Shown here: piece after piece, positions 1-8,068 of the stretch
Layout of the letters: every line of letters starts with the position of its first letter
Position numbering within the stretch: the stretch's first letter is position 1
Position numbers and translations under genes: made by a program
NCBI RefSeq assembly: GCF_040100845.1
Contig: NZ_JAZHSH010000001.1
Location: forward strand, 186,001 to 250,000
Reading direction: 5' to 3'
From: Chengkuizengella sp. SCS-71B
GTDB taxonomy: Bacteria; Bacillota; Bacilli; Paenibacillales; KCTC-33759
Length of the DNA stretch: 64,000 nt
The notes under the pieces: generated by a model
What the model was told of the DNA's origin: nothing
Seen by the model: the letters and a program-made list of their open reading frames with translations, nothing else
Database searches by the model: none

Positions 1-1098
1 CATCAAACTGGGAATAATAGTGGAGTCATCCATTCAGGAATTTATTATCAACCTGGGAGCTTAAAGGCTAAGTTTGCAAAAGCAGGCAGTCAACAAATGA
101 AAGACTTTTGTGAAAAATATGATATTAACTATGATCCTTGTGGGAAAGTGATTGTGGCAACGAAGGAAGCGGAGCTACCACTCATGAAATACTTATATGA
201 TCGTGGAATAGCCAACGGACTGGACATTTCCATGATTGGACCTGATCAATTAAAAGAGGAGGAACCTTATGTTGAGGGTTTACAGGCTATCAAAGTACCA
301 CAAGCAGGGATCGTAGATTATAAACAAGTATGTGAAACTTTAGTTTTATTGCTTAAAAACCATGGTGCAGAAATGTTGTTAAATACAGAAGTAATAGATA
401 TCCTAGAATATGAGCAAAAAGTAGAAATCATCACTAATGAGAAGGAGTTTAATACAAGTTTTGTTGTAAATTGCGGGGGTCTGCATAGTGATCGACTTAC
501 AAAAATGACAGGTTTAAAACCAGACTTGCAAATTGTTCCTTTTCGTGGAGAATATTATGAATTAAAACCTGAGAAACACTACCTGGTAAAAAATTTAATT
601 TATCCTGTTCCTAACCCAGACTTTCCATTTCTAGGCGTTCATTTTACTCGAATGGTGAATGGAGGAGTAGAAGCGGGACCAAATGCGGTGCTTAGCTTAA
701 AAAGAGAAGGTTATCGAAAAACAGATTTCGATTTGAAAGATTTTTCAGAAGTTATGAGATTTAGAGGGTTCTGGAAGCTCGCAGTAAAGTATTGGCAGGA
801 GGGTGCGAAAGAGATGTGGCGCTCCTATAGTAAAAAAGCTTTTGTGAAAAGTTTACAAGAATTAATTCCTTCGATTCAAGAAAATGATTTAGAACCCGCA
901 CCTTCTGGAGTTAGAGCGCAAGCATTACAATCCAATGGTAAGTTAGTGGATGATTTTTTTATTGTAAGTGGAAAAAGAAGTATTCATGTGTGTAATGCAC
1001 CTTCCCCTGCAGCTACTGCTTGTTTTCCAATTGGAAGCAAGATTGCCGTACAAGTACCAGAAGCAGAATCATCTGAAATATTTATGAGCAAGCCATAA
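1..1098 (+). CDS. lhgO: L-2-hydroxyglutarate oxidase, 5' truncated by the window
   Basis: The frame is open from base 1, so only the C-terminal ~365 residues are present. The FAD-dependent oxidoreductase (DAO) family oxidises L-2-hydroxyglutarate to 2-oxoglutarate, a metabolite-repair step. The visible start reads HQTGNNSGVIHSGIYY followed by PGSLKAK, the signature block of LhgO, where the His and the Gly-rich loop sit near the flavin. The middle holds the substrate-binding part (FRGEYYEL, YPVPNPDFPFLGVHFTR) and the end has GVRAQAL and the flavin-closing segment HVCNAPSPAATA. The N-terminal Rossmann GxGxxG motif lies outside the window. The gene is followed by 120 bases without a clear terminator before the next gene. 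Family assignment is firm; the substrate is inferred from family. Confidence 0.9.
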   Translation, partial: HQTGNNSGVIHSGIYYQPGSLKAKFAKAGSQQMKDFCEKYDINYDPCGKVIVATKEAELPLMKYLYDRGIANGLDISMIGPDQLKEEEPYVEGLQAIKVPQAGIVDYKQVCETLVLLLKNHGAEMLLNTEVIDILEYEQKVEIITNEKEFNTSFVVNCGGLHSDRLTKMTGLKPDLQIVPFRGEYYELKPEKHYLVKNLIYPVPNPDFPFLGVHFTRMVNGGVEAGPNAVLSLKREGYRKTDFDLKDFSEVMRFRGFWKLAVKYWQEGAKEMWRSYSKKAFVKSLQELIPSIQENDLEPAPSGVRAQALQSNGKLVDDFFIVSGKRSIHVCNAPSPAATACFPIGSKIAVQVPEAESSEIFMSKP

Positions 1099-1218
1099 AT
1101 TTAATTAAAAATAAGTAGAAAATTGTAAATATAAATAATAATATGTAAACATCTTCCTTCTAATTTTTATGTTTTAGGATATAATTGATATGATGTTTTA
1201 ATTTAGGAGGATAATTTT

Positions 1219-1545
1219 ATGGCAATTTTACAGAAGCAAGGACTAACTTCAGAAGATTTACAACTATTAAATTCAGAAATGTTAAAGAAACAAAAGTCAT
1301 CTGGTGTAACTTGGTTATTATGGTTCTTTACTGGAGGAATAGGGGGGCATCGGTTTTATTTAGGAAAAACAGGTACGGCAGTTGCAATGTTATTGACACT
1401 CGGAGGATTGGGAATATGGACATTTATAGACCTATTTCTACTAAATGGTATGATAAAAACTACTAATGAAAATATTGAAAATGATTTAATCTCTGAAATA
1501 CGATTATATAAAGATGCAGAACAAAATTCTGCTGTAAGTGTTTAA
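1219..1545 (+). CDS. TM2 domain-containing membrane protein
   Basis: 108 residues. A 40-residue soluble N-terminus is followed by two hydrophobic segments joined by a short turn, with the TM2 signature GGIGGHRFYLG and WTFIDLFLL. TM2 proteins are small two-helix membrane proteins of unknown biochemical role. The ATG follows a strong TTTAGGAGG at 1203-1211. The N-terminal LNSEMLKKQKS is shared with the next gene (LESEMLKKVKS), so the two are tandem paralogs, 17 bases apart and probably cotranscribed. Topology and domain are clear; function is not. Confidence 0.85.
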   Translation: MAILQKQGLTSEDLQLLNSEMLKKQKSSGVTWLLWFFTGGIGGHRFYLGKTGTAVAMLLTLGGLGIWTFIDLFLLNGMIKTTNENIENDLISEIRLYKDAEQNSAVSV

Positions 1546-1562
1546 GCAAAGAAGGTGAAAGA

Positions 1563-1946
1563 TTGAATCAGAAATTAAGCAAAAAAGATCTTACACTTGA
1601 AGAACTAGCCTTTTTGGAATCAGAAATGCTAAAAAAGGTGAAGAGTAAAGAAGCGGCTTGGGGTTTATGGGCAGGATTATCATTTTTTGGGGCTCATCGG
1701 TTTTTTACTGAAGATTACAAATATGCAAGTGTGATGCTTACAACTACAATATTACCATTAATTACCATCATCCTTTTAGTTGGTTCAAATATTTCAGGAA
1801 TATTTTTTGCTGTTTCTATATTTTTTTTGATAGGTTCTGTTGTTTGGAGTTGGATTGATGCTTTTTTCCTTAATTCAAGAATAACCAAGTTAAATGACGA
1901 CATTGAGCAAACTATTATATATGAGATTTCAAATGGTAGAGGTTGA
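1563..1946 (+). CDS. TM2-like membrane protein, paralog of the preceding gene
   Basis: 127 residues from a TTG start, supported by GAAGGTGAAAG directly upstream. It keeps the N-terminal block ending LESEMLKK and the TM2 core (FFGAHRFFTEDYKYAS, then WSWIDAFFLNSRI), but the loop between is longer and contains an extra hydrophobic stretch (LPLITIILLVGSNISGIFFAV). It therefore probably has three membrane passes rather than two. It lies 17 bases after its paralog and is followed by a hairpin at 1971. Function unknown. Confidence 0.8.
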   Translation: MNQKLSKKDLTLEELAFLESEMLKKVKSKEAAWGLWAGLSFFGAHRFFTEDYKYASVMLTTTILPLITIILLVGSNISGIFFAVSIFFLIGSVVWSWIDAFFLNSRITKLNDDIEQTIIYEISNGRG

Positions 1947-1970
1947 TGTCAAATATTTTTATCGCATATA

Positions 1971-2006
1971 ACATTTGGATAGCTATGATGTTGTCCAAAT
2001 GTTCTT
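1971..2006 (+). terminator. hairpin, probable terminator of the TM2 pair
   Basis: Perfect 9-bp stem ACATTTGGA / TCCAAATGT with a 14-base loop, starting 24 bases after the stop codon, followed by a weak T-rich tail (TCTTTA). Position supports termination; the tail is poor. Confidence 0.45.
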
Positions 2007-2035
2007 TATAAAGAGCTAGATAAACTTTATGTATT

Positions 2036-2062
2036 TATCCCCAATATCCCCAATATCCCCAA
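2036..2062. repeat. 3 x 9-bp tandem repeat TATCCCCAA
   Basis: Three perfect head-to-tail copies of TATCCCCAA in the spacer before the 2192 gene. Its C-rich strand stands out in an AT-rich spacer. No function can be assigned; slipped-strand variation between strains is possible. Confidence 0.8.
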
Positions 2063-2191
2063 TTGTTCCGTGCGTCCAGCAATCATGTTACTAGAATCAC
2101 ATCTTGAAGTTTTTCACTGGATTTTTCATCTACATCAACTCCCAATCTAATATTAAGGGAAAATAAAACCAGTATATAGGAGGGGTTCATA

Positions 2192-2758
2192 TTGAGTAAA
2201 TATATGGCAATTATGGCTATATTATCAGGAATAATATTTATTAAATTTGCAGAAGGTCCAATACAATCATCCTTTATGAAAATGGGCTTTATGTTTATAG
2301 TTGCTGGGGTAGTAATTTTCATTGCTCCATCGATCTTAAAAATGGTAAAAAAAATGAAAATGAATTACTTCCTAACCAATGGAACAAGTATTAAAGCAGA
2401 TGTGGAAGGAGTGTTTATTAACTATAGCATTAAGCTAAAAGGTTATGGATCGTGGAACACCAGCACAGGTCAATCACCTTATAAAATAAAAGCGGAATGG
2501 TGCAATCCAAGGACGAATCAAATACATATTTTTACTAGTGAAAACCTTTGGATTGATTCATCCATTGATTTACCAAGTCAAATTGATGTTTACATTGATG
2601 AACTTAATCCTAAAAAATACTATATGGATTGTAGGTTCTTAGGAGATTCTGCATTAACAATGCCTAAAATGGGTAAGAGCGCAATTATTCCTATGATTTT
2701 GGGTTTTGGTATACTCATCTATATGTACTTTAAACTTACTTCTGCATTTGGAGTATGA
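2192..2758 (+). CDS. membrane protein with DUF3592-like soluble domain
   Basis: 188 residues from a TTG start behind AGGAGGGG. Two N-terminal membrane segments (about 5-20 and 28-50), a soluble beta-rich core (about 60-160: INYSIKLKGYGSWNTS, PYKIKAEW, QIDVYID) and a C-terminal membrane segment. The core layout, a small domain discussing conversion between a membrane anchor and a beta-sheet that ends in a short helix, resembles DUF3592-type proteins, but I cannot confirm the family. The next gene is a close paralog. Function unknown. Confidence 0.7.
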   Translation: MSKYMAIMAILSGIIFIKFAEGPIQSSFMKMGFMFIVAGVVIFIAPSILKMVKKMKMNYFLTNGTSIKADVEGVFINYSIKLKGYGSWNTSTGQSPYKIKAEWCNPRTNQIHIFTSENLWIDSSIDLPSQIDVYIDELNPKKYYMDCRFLGDSALTMPKMGKSAIIPMILGFGILIYMYFKLTSAFGV

Positions 2759-2790
2759 ACAAACTCTAAATAAAATAGGAGGATTTCAAG

Positions 2791-3387
2791 TTGTTAAAAC
2801 TTAATGTAGTTACGTTGATTTTAGCAGGAATTATTTTAATAGACTTTGGTTTTGGAATGGAAAATCCAGAACTATTTAATGTGTCTGAACTCATGGTGAA
2901 GATGGGGTTTCTTTTTATTGTTTCAGCAATGGTTGCTTTCATGATACCAACAATCATAAAGCTTATTAAAAAAACAAAAGCAAGCTATTTTCTATCAAAT
3001 GGAATCCATATTAAAGCAGATGTGAAAGAAGCGTTTATTAACTATAGTATTACACTAAAAGGTCATGGATCGTGGAATACGAGCACAGGTCAATCACCTT
3101 ACAAAATTAAAGCAGAATGGTATAATCCAAAAACAGATCAAATACATATATTTATTAGTGAAAACCTTTGGATTGATTCATCCATTGATTTACCAAATCA
3201 AATTGATGTTTATATTAAAGAAATAAATCCCAATAAATACTATATGGACTGCAGGTCTATAATAGATTCGATTCAAAAAACACGTAAATTAAATAAAATA
3301 TTTATTATTCATATTTTTGCAAATATGGGATCTCTTCTTATCGCATATTTTGTACTTCATAAAATTGTTTTAAATGCTTTAAATTGA
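2791..3387 (+). CDS. membrane protein, tandem paralog of the 2192 gene
   Basis: 198 residues from a TTG start behind AGGAGGATTTC. The soluble core is nearly identical to that of the preceding gene (GSWNTSTGQSPYKIKAEW and SENLWIDSSIDLP in both), while the N-terminal membrane helices differ much more. The pattern suggests a recent tandem duplication with conservation concentrated in the soluble domain. The spacing of 32 bases and separate Shine-Dalgarno sites suggest one transcript, closed by the terminator at 3436. Function unknown. Confidence 0.7.
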   Translation: MLKLNVVTLILAGIILIDFGFGMENPELFNVSELMVKMGFLFIVSAMVAFMIPTIIKLIKKTKASYFLSNGIHIKADVKEAFINYSITLKGHGSWNTSTGQSPYKIKAEWYNPKTDQIHIFISENLWIDSSIDLPNQIDVYIKEINPNKYYMDCRSIIDSIQKTRKLNKIFIIHIFANMGSLLIAYFVLHKIVLNALN

Positions 3388-3435
3388 AGAAAGAAAACTT
3401 TGAACCAAAATTAATGATTGAATTAGAAAAAATGA

Positions 3436-3483
3436 AAAAAACGTTTGGACAACTGTTCTGTTGTCTAAGCGTTTTTAGTTTTT
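3436..3483 (+). terminator. rho-independent terminator
   Basis: 14-bp stem AACGTTTGGACAAC / GTTGTCTAAGCGTT (two wobble pairs), short loop, then a run of T residues. It closes the pair of paralogous membrane protein genes. Confidence 0.8.
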
Positions 3484-3575
3484 TTAAAAAATAAAGTATG
3501 AAAAAACTGGAATGATCCAAAATAAATAAGAAAATACATTTAAATATGACAATAAAAGGAGGTAAGATTGGACAA

Positions 3576-4232
3576 ATGGTTAAAGGAAGTATGATTACCA
3601 AAATAATAGTGGTTATCATCTTTTTCACTATTTTATCGACGCCTTTACAAGCAAGTGCAGAAGGAACTGAAAATGCTCAACAGGATTGTTATAGTCAAGA
3701 AGTTGTAGATTTAAAATTTGAACTTAGAAGACTTTGGATAGATCACACATGGTGGACAAGAAATGTGATCATCAGCAAACTTGCTGGCTTAGATGATAAA
3801 GAAAAAGCATTAGAGAGATTATTACAAAATCAAACGGACATTGGTAATGCAATCAAACCTTACTATGGGGACGAAGCTGGTGAAGAACTGACTAAACTGC
3901 TGATTGATCATATTTTGATCGCAGGTAACATTATTGATGCAGCTTTAAGAGAAGATGAAGTTGAATATGAAAAACAAAATACGGCATGGTTTAAAAACGC
4001 CGATGATATTGCCAGTTTTTTAAGTAAGGCAAATCCAAATTGGTCAGAGGAAGAATTGCAAGATTTACTTTACTTGCATTTGGAATTAACAAGGGATGAA
4101 ACGGTTGCTAGGCTGGAAAAGGATTGGGAGGCAGATATTGATGCATTCGACGTAGGTGAAGATCATATTATTAAACTGGCTGATACTCTTTCAGAAGGGA
4201 TCATTAAACAGTTTCCAGAGCAGTTTAAGTAA
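3576..4232 (+). CDS. small secreted protein of unknown function
   Basis: About 218 residues. The frame is open from ATG 3546, but the site AAAGGAGG at 3555-3562 lies inside that extension, so ATG 3576 is preferred; ATG 3591 behind AAGGAAG is also possible. A signal peptide is evident (MITKIIVVIIFFTILS, cleavage near ASA-EG). The mature part is all-helical and acidic: LKFELRRLWIDHTWWTRNVI, LLQNQTDIGNAIKPYYG, LSEGIIKQFPEQF. I recognise these motifs from a Bacillales family of ~200-residue secreted proteins of unknown role, some carrying a misleading acetylglutamate kinase label; no kinase motif is present here. The gene has its own terminator. Confidence 0.75.
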   Translation: MVKGSMITKIIVVIIFFTILSTPLQASAEGTENAQQDCYSQEVVDLKFELRRLWIDHTWWTRNVIISKLAGLDDKEKALERLLQNQTDIGNAIKPYYGDEAGEELTKLLIDHILIAGNIIDAALREDEVEYEKQNTAWFKNADDIASFLSKANPNWSEEELQDLLYLHLELTRDETVARLEKDWEADIDAFDVGEDHIIKLADTLSEGIIKQFPEQFK

Positions 4233-4245
4233 ATCAAAATTATTG

Positions 4246-4282
4246 TGCGGCTTCTAGTTTAAAGCTTAGAGGTCGTTTTTTT
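4246..4282 (+). terminator. rho-independent terminator
   Basis: Imperfect stem CGGCTTCTAG / CTTAGAGGTCG followed by eight T residues, 13 bases after the stop of the secreted protein gene. It may also serve the convergent AraC gene. Confidence 0.7.
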
Positions 4283-4304
4283 TGATAATAATGAATTGTT
4301 TATA

Positions 4305-5099
4305 TCAGCGAGCATATTCATCAGGTGTTTTACCAATGATGTTTTTGAAATCTTTTATAAAGTGAGATTGATCATAATAGCCAAGATCCATCGATAGTTT
4401 CAACCAGTCATGATTTAAATTATGGTCAATCATTTCAGCTGCATTTTGAAGGCGGTAAAGTTTAATCACCCATTTAGGGCTGACTCCTACATATTGTTGG
4501 AATATTCTCTGTAACTTTCTTTTATTTATGCGAATCTGTTCACAAACATGATCTACTTTCGTAATTTCTTTGTTTTCAATTATTACATCGATGATTTCAT
4601 TTATAAATCTTACATTCTCATCTTTTTTAGGTAGTTTTTCACAAATGACACTTTCTAAGTATTCAACCATTTTTTCTTCATTAGGAAGGGACAGAACAGC
4701 TTTCTCAAGTGTCCGAGAATCAATAGCGAATACATTCTGAACGTCCATAGGATGGTCGATTAAATCAGAAACTGATTGTTTAATAAAAGGATAAAACCCT
4801 CCTGGTTTGAATTTGACTCCAAAAACACACCCCTTTCCTTTTACAGGATAGGAGAACATATTTTTTGCAGGTCCAAATATCCCAGTTTTATTTTTTTCAA
4901 TGACTAAATTAACGCAAGGATTCGGAATGACATCTTGCCAAAATGGTTCTTTATCTGTTAAATCCCATTTAACTCTCCAAAAGTGTTTTATGAAAAAACT
5001 AGTTTCTAATGAAGGAGTATAACGTGAGAGGTGATAACTTTTATCTCTATCGTTTAACTTCAAAACCCCCATACTTTTATTAGTTACATTTGAATTCAT
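4305..5099 (-). CDS. AraC family transcriptional regulator
   Basis: 264 residues. The N-terminal half (FWQDVIPNPCVNLVIEK, FGVKFKPGGFYPF) matches the effector domain fused to AraC proteins that is often labelled DUF6597. The C-terminal ~95 residues carry two helix-turn-helix units (VDHVCEQIRINKRKLQRIFQ and DLGYYDQSHFIKDFKNIIGK) ending in the typical TPDEYAR. It is divergent from the SRPBCC gene at 5253 with 153 bases between them, so it is the obvious candidate regulator of that gene. The ATG is preceded on its strand by AAAAAGGAGAA. Confidence 0.88.
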   Translation of the reverse strand: MNSNVTNKSMGVLKLNDRDKSYHLSRYTPSLETSFFIKHFWRVKWDLTDKEPFWQDVIPNPCVNLVIEKNKTGIFGPAKNMFSYPVKGKGCVFGVKFKPGGFYPFIKQSVSDLIDHPMDVQNVFAIDSRTLEKAVLSLPNEEKMVEYLESVICEKLPKKDENVRFINEIIDVIIENKEITKVDHVCEQIRINKRKLQRIFQQYVGVSPKWVIKLYRLQNAAEMIDHNLNHDWLKLSMDLGYYDQSHFIKDFKNIIGKTPDEYAR

Positions 5100-5252
5100 A
5101 TATTGTTCTCCTTTTTATTCCTTTAAAGGTTTGTATGTCTAATCATTAAAAATGAACTTGTCGTGTTTTTACAATACTTTCATTTTATTAACAATTATAA
5201 TTATTTTAGTAATGTTAAACAAATAAAACTTTTTAAATATGGAGGATGAACT

Positions 5253-5711
5253 ATGAATAATCTTAAACTTAAATATGAATTTTACATTGATGCTCAGCCA
5301 GAGGAAGTTTGGAATACTTTAATATCACCAGAAGGCACTCGTAAAACTTTTTTTGGATGTGTGATAAAATCCACCTTTAAAAAAGGGGATTCGTTATCGT
5401 ATGTAGGACCTGGTAAAGAAGGGGACGAAACAATCCATGTGTATGGAGAGGTATTAGCATTTGAGCCTAATAAAGTGTTTAGTTATATGGAACACCCTGG
5501 TTCTTCTTATCATGCCAATCATGAAGAGCTCGAGTCAAGAGTTACTTTTACATTGGAGTCAGTTGGTAAATGTACAAAATTGACATTGGTGAATGATCAG
5601 TGGACAGCTAACCACCCTGCTTATGAAAATACGGAGCAACATTGGTGGATGATTCTTAGTAATATAAAAACAGTGACAGAAACGGGGAACGTATTAGACT
5701 TTGGTTGGTAG
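5253..5711 (+). CDS. SRPBCC (AHSA1-type) domain protein
   Basis: 152 residues, one START/Bet v1-like domain: YEFYIDAQPEEVWNTLISPEGTRKTFFG opens the fold, and the C-terminal helix carries HWWMILSNIKTVTETG. Such proteins bind small hydrophobic ligands in a cavity; the ligand cannot be read from sequence. The start ATG follows TATGGAGGATG. Divergently paired with an AraC regulator, which suggests induction by the effector of that regulator. Confidence 0.85.
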   Translation: MNNLKLKYEFYIDAQPEEVWNTLISPEGTRKTFFGCVIKSTFKKGDSLSYVGPGKEGDETIHVYGEVLAFEPNKVFSYMEHPGSSYHANHEELESRVTFTLESVGKCTKLTLVNDQWTANHPAYENTEQHWWMILSNIKTVTETGNVLDFGW

Positions 5712-5857
5712 AGCCGGGACAGAGTTTATCTTATGAAGTAAACAAGAATAAATAAAAATGTTTAAGGAAAAATATTGAAATGGTGTAAGGGACGGGATGT
5801 AGTTCACTCGTTCCTTCTTAAGATATTAGAACAAAATCATTTTAGTGGGGTGTAGAT

Positions 5858-7705
5858 ATGTCAGTAGAAATGCTTTCCACCTTTATTATACTAATCATCG
5901 CTACCCTATTTTTTATAAGTGGTAAAGTAAGAGCGGATATCGTAGCGGTAGGATCACTATTGTTATTATTTATTACAGGCATCCTAACCACGAATGAAAT
6001 TTTAGCAGGTTTCTCCAACTCTATTGTCATTATGATCGCTAGTTTATTTATTGTTGGAGCAGGAATATTTAATACAGGATTAGCCAAGCAAATTGGCAAA
6101 CAGTTACTTAGATTAGCTGGAGAAAGCCAGTGGAAGCTTTTTATCATTATTATTATCGTTGTGGGTGGTTTTAGTGGATTTTTAAGTAATACAGGTACTG
6201 TTGCCGTTTTGTTGCCCGTTGTTTTAAGTATTTGTATGGAAATGAAAGCAAACCCATCTCAGTTTTTAATTCCACTTGCGTTTGCAAGTAGTTTAGGCGG
6301 GATGATGACTTTAATTGGGACACCTCCTAATATCGTCATTAGTGAGGTATTATTAGAATACAACTATGAACCGCTATCTTTTTTTGATTTTACACCGTTA
6401 GGATTAGTGGCATTAATTGTTGGGGGGCTATTTCTTTTAGTTACAAGGAATAAGTTGTTGCCGAACCGTCAAACTCGTCGAAATGCACAATCCTCTTTAT
6501 CCTCTAATGAACTAATTAGTTTTTATGAGTTGCAGAATAAACTTCATTATGTTCGTGTTACCAGCACTTCTAATATTGTGAGTCAAAATTTAGCTGATAT
6601 TAAACTTTCTGAAAAATATAAAATCACTGTGGTTGAAATTCACCGTAGAATAAACGGACGTTTTATTGGATTGGGACAAAAACAACTGTCCCCTTACTCT
6701 AACACCATTTTGCAAGAAAATGATTGTTTACTTTTATTTGGTGATGGGCAAGTAGTTAATCAGTTTATTTCTGACTATAATCTTGAACATGCAAGTAAAG
6801 ATAATAGGATATTACAAGAAGAACTCGTCTCTAAAAAATTCGGACTATTGGAATTTTTTATCCCCCCTCATTCTAAGTTTCAAAATAAAACTATAGCTGA
6901 TTTGCACTTTAGAGAAAAATACCATTGCAACGTAGTAGCCATAAACAAAAAAGGAAAGTTCATTGTTTCTAATATAAAAGACGTTAAGTTGAATCTTGGT
7001 GACGCTTTATTGGTTCATGGCGATTGGGATGATATCGAGTTATTAGCAAGTGAGAAGTTAGACGTAATTAGTGGAGCAGATGTTTCTAATGAAGCAAAAG
7101 CTGCTTATGGCAAAGGAAAGGCACCGATTGCGGCAACCATTATGCTCTTTATGCTTTCTATGATGATATTAGAAATAGTACCCACTGTAGTTGCTGTCAT
7201 GATTTCTGCATTTTTGATGATCATAACAGGATGTATTAAATCCATTTCAGAAGCATATCAGCAAGTAAATTGGGAGGCAGTCGTATTGTTAGCTGCGATG
7301 TTACCAATGGCTACAGCATTAGAAAAAACAGGAGGTATTAAATACATATCGGATGGATTGTTATCTACAATCGGTGAATTAGGAACGTATCCTCTGTTCA
7401 TTGGGTTCTATCTAATTACGATGTTATTAAGCCAATTTATAAGTAATACAGCTACAGCAGTTATATTTGCTCCCATCGCAATCACAACTGGCATTAATAT
7501 AGGTGTTAGTCCTTATCCTTTTTTAATGGCTGTTGCCATATCTGCCAGCATGGCATTTGCTACTCCAGTTGCTTCACCTACAAATGCTTTAGTGATGACT
7601 GCAGGTGGATATTCTTTTTCTGATTATGTGAAAGTGGGTGTTCCATTACAACTAGTTCTCGGTATAGTAATGCTCATCATGATACCACTGCTGTTTCCAT
7701 TCTAA
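5858..7705 (+). CDS. SLC13/DASS-type permease with two TrkA-C domains
   Basis: 615 residues. Layout: about five membrane helices (1-200), two soluble TrkA-C/RCK-C domains (roughly 215-295 and 305-395), then the remaining helices (420-615). The inverted-repeat SNT signatures of the DASS family are both present: SNTGTVAVLLPVV in the first half and SNTATAVIFAPIA in the second, with the two TPPN/SPTN loops (GTPPNIVISE, ASPTNALVM). These residues bind Na+ and the anionic substrate in known members. Substrates range from dicarboxylates to sulfate, and the double TrkA-C insert favours the sulfate/inorganic-anion group, but that is inference. Monocistronic; ATG after GTGGGGTG. Confidence 0.87.
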   Translation: MSVEMLSTFIILIIATLFFISGKVRADIVAVGSLLLLFITGILTTNEILAGFSNSIVIMIASLFIVGAGIFNTGLAKQIGKQLLRLAGESQWKLFIIIIIVVGGFSGFLSNTGTVAVLLPVVLSICMEMKANPSQFLIPLAFASSLGGMMTLIGTPPNIVISEVLLEYNYEPLSFFDFTPLGLVALIVGGLFLLVTRNKLLPNRQTRRNAQSSLSSNELISFYELQNKLHYVRVTSTSNIVSQNLADIKLSEKYKITVVEIHRRINGRFIGLGQKQLSPYSNTILQENDCLLLFGDGQVVNQFISDYNLEHASKDNRILQEELVSKKFGLLEFFIPPHSKFQNKTIADLHFREKYHCNVVAINKKGKFIVSNIKDVKLNLGDALLVHGDWDDIELLASEKLDVISGADVSNEAKAAYGKGKAPIAATIMLFMLSMMILEIVPTVVAVMISAFLMIITGCIKSISEAYQQVNWEAVVLLAAMLPMATALEKTGGIKYISDGLLSTIGELGTYPLFIGFYLITMLLSQFISNTATAVIFAPIAITTGINIGVSPYPFLMAVAISASMAFATPVASPTNALVMTAGGYSFSDYVKVGVPLQLVLGIVMLIMIPLLFPF

Positions 7706-7799
7706 AATAATAACACATCCATTCTTGTTGAAGGCAATTCCCCATTCTAAGGGTTTAAGGGTAATTTAGTTGTATGAGCATTTTTTTTTATCATTTCTA

Positions 7800-7850
7800 T
7801 TGACAAACATAGATTACAGATGTAGTATGTATTTACGGACTACAGTTGTA
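7800..7850 (+). promoter_or_regulatory. sigma-A promoter overlapped by two BlaI-type operators
   Basis: TTGACA (7800-7805), 17-base spacer, TAGTAT (7823-7828). TACAGATGTA (7815-7824) overlaps the -10 box and TACAGTTGTA (7841-7850) lies at the transcription start; both fit the BlaI/MecI dyad TACAnnTGTA. A second, closely similar promoter stands before the blaI-like gene at 9047, so the encoded repressor probably controls both. Confidence 0.75.
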
Positions 7851-8068
7851 GGGAGGTGTTGTCAATAATCGAAAAAATCATTGTAAGAGTGGAGTGTAAT
7901 AAAAGCATTATAAAAATATCACCCAGTATTTTCATTTGAAATGATGATTGTTTTAAAGAATCGAACTGGAGTCCTGACACCATTCTCACCTTGATTATAT
8001 GACTGTAAAATATAGAATTTTAAATTTCATGCTACTACTTAAACGATAAAAAAATAAGGAGGATTAAT
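7851..8068 (+). other. untranslated leader, possible relic of a blaI-M56 gene pair
   Basis: After the operators come GGGAGGTGTTGTCAAT and AATCGAAAAAATC, which line up with the ribosome-binding and start region of the blaI-like gene at 9095-9125. No open reading frame follows. The next gene starts at 8069 with a segment like the last membrane helix of the M56 protease. The leader therefore looks like the join left by deletion of a blaI gene and most of an M56 gene. The preceding 7706-7799 contains nothing recognisable. Confidence 0.4.

Noticed and set aside
2083..2322. Minus-strand frame across the start of the 2192 gene
   Set aside because: Shadow of the membrane protein gene; no start signals and no protein-like composition.
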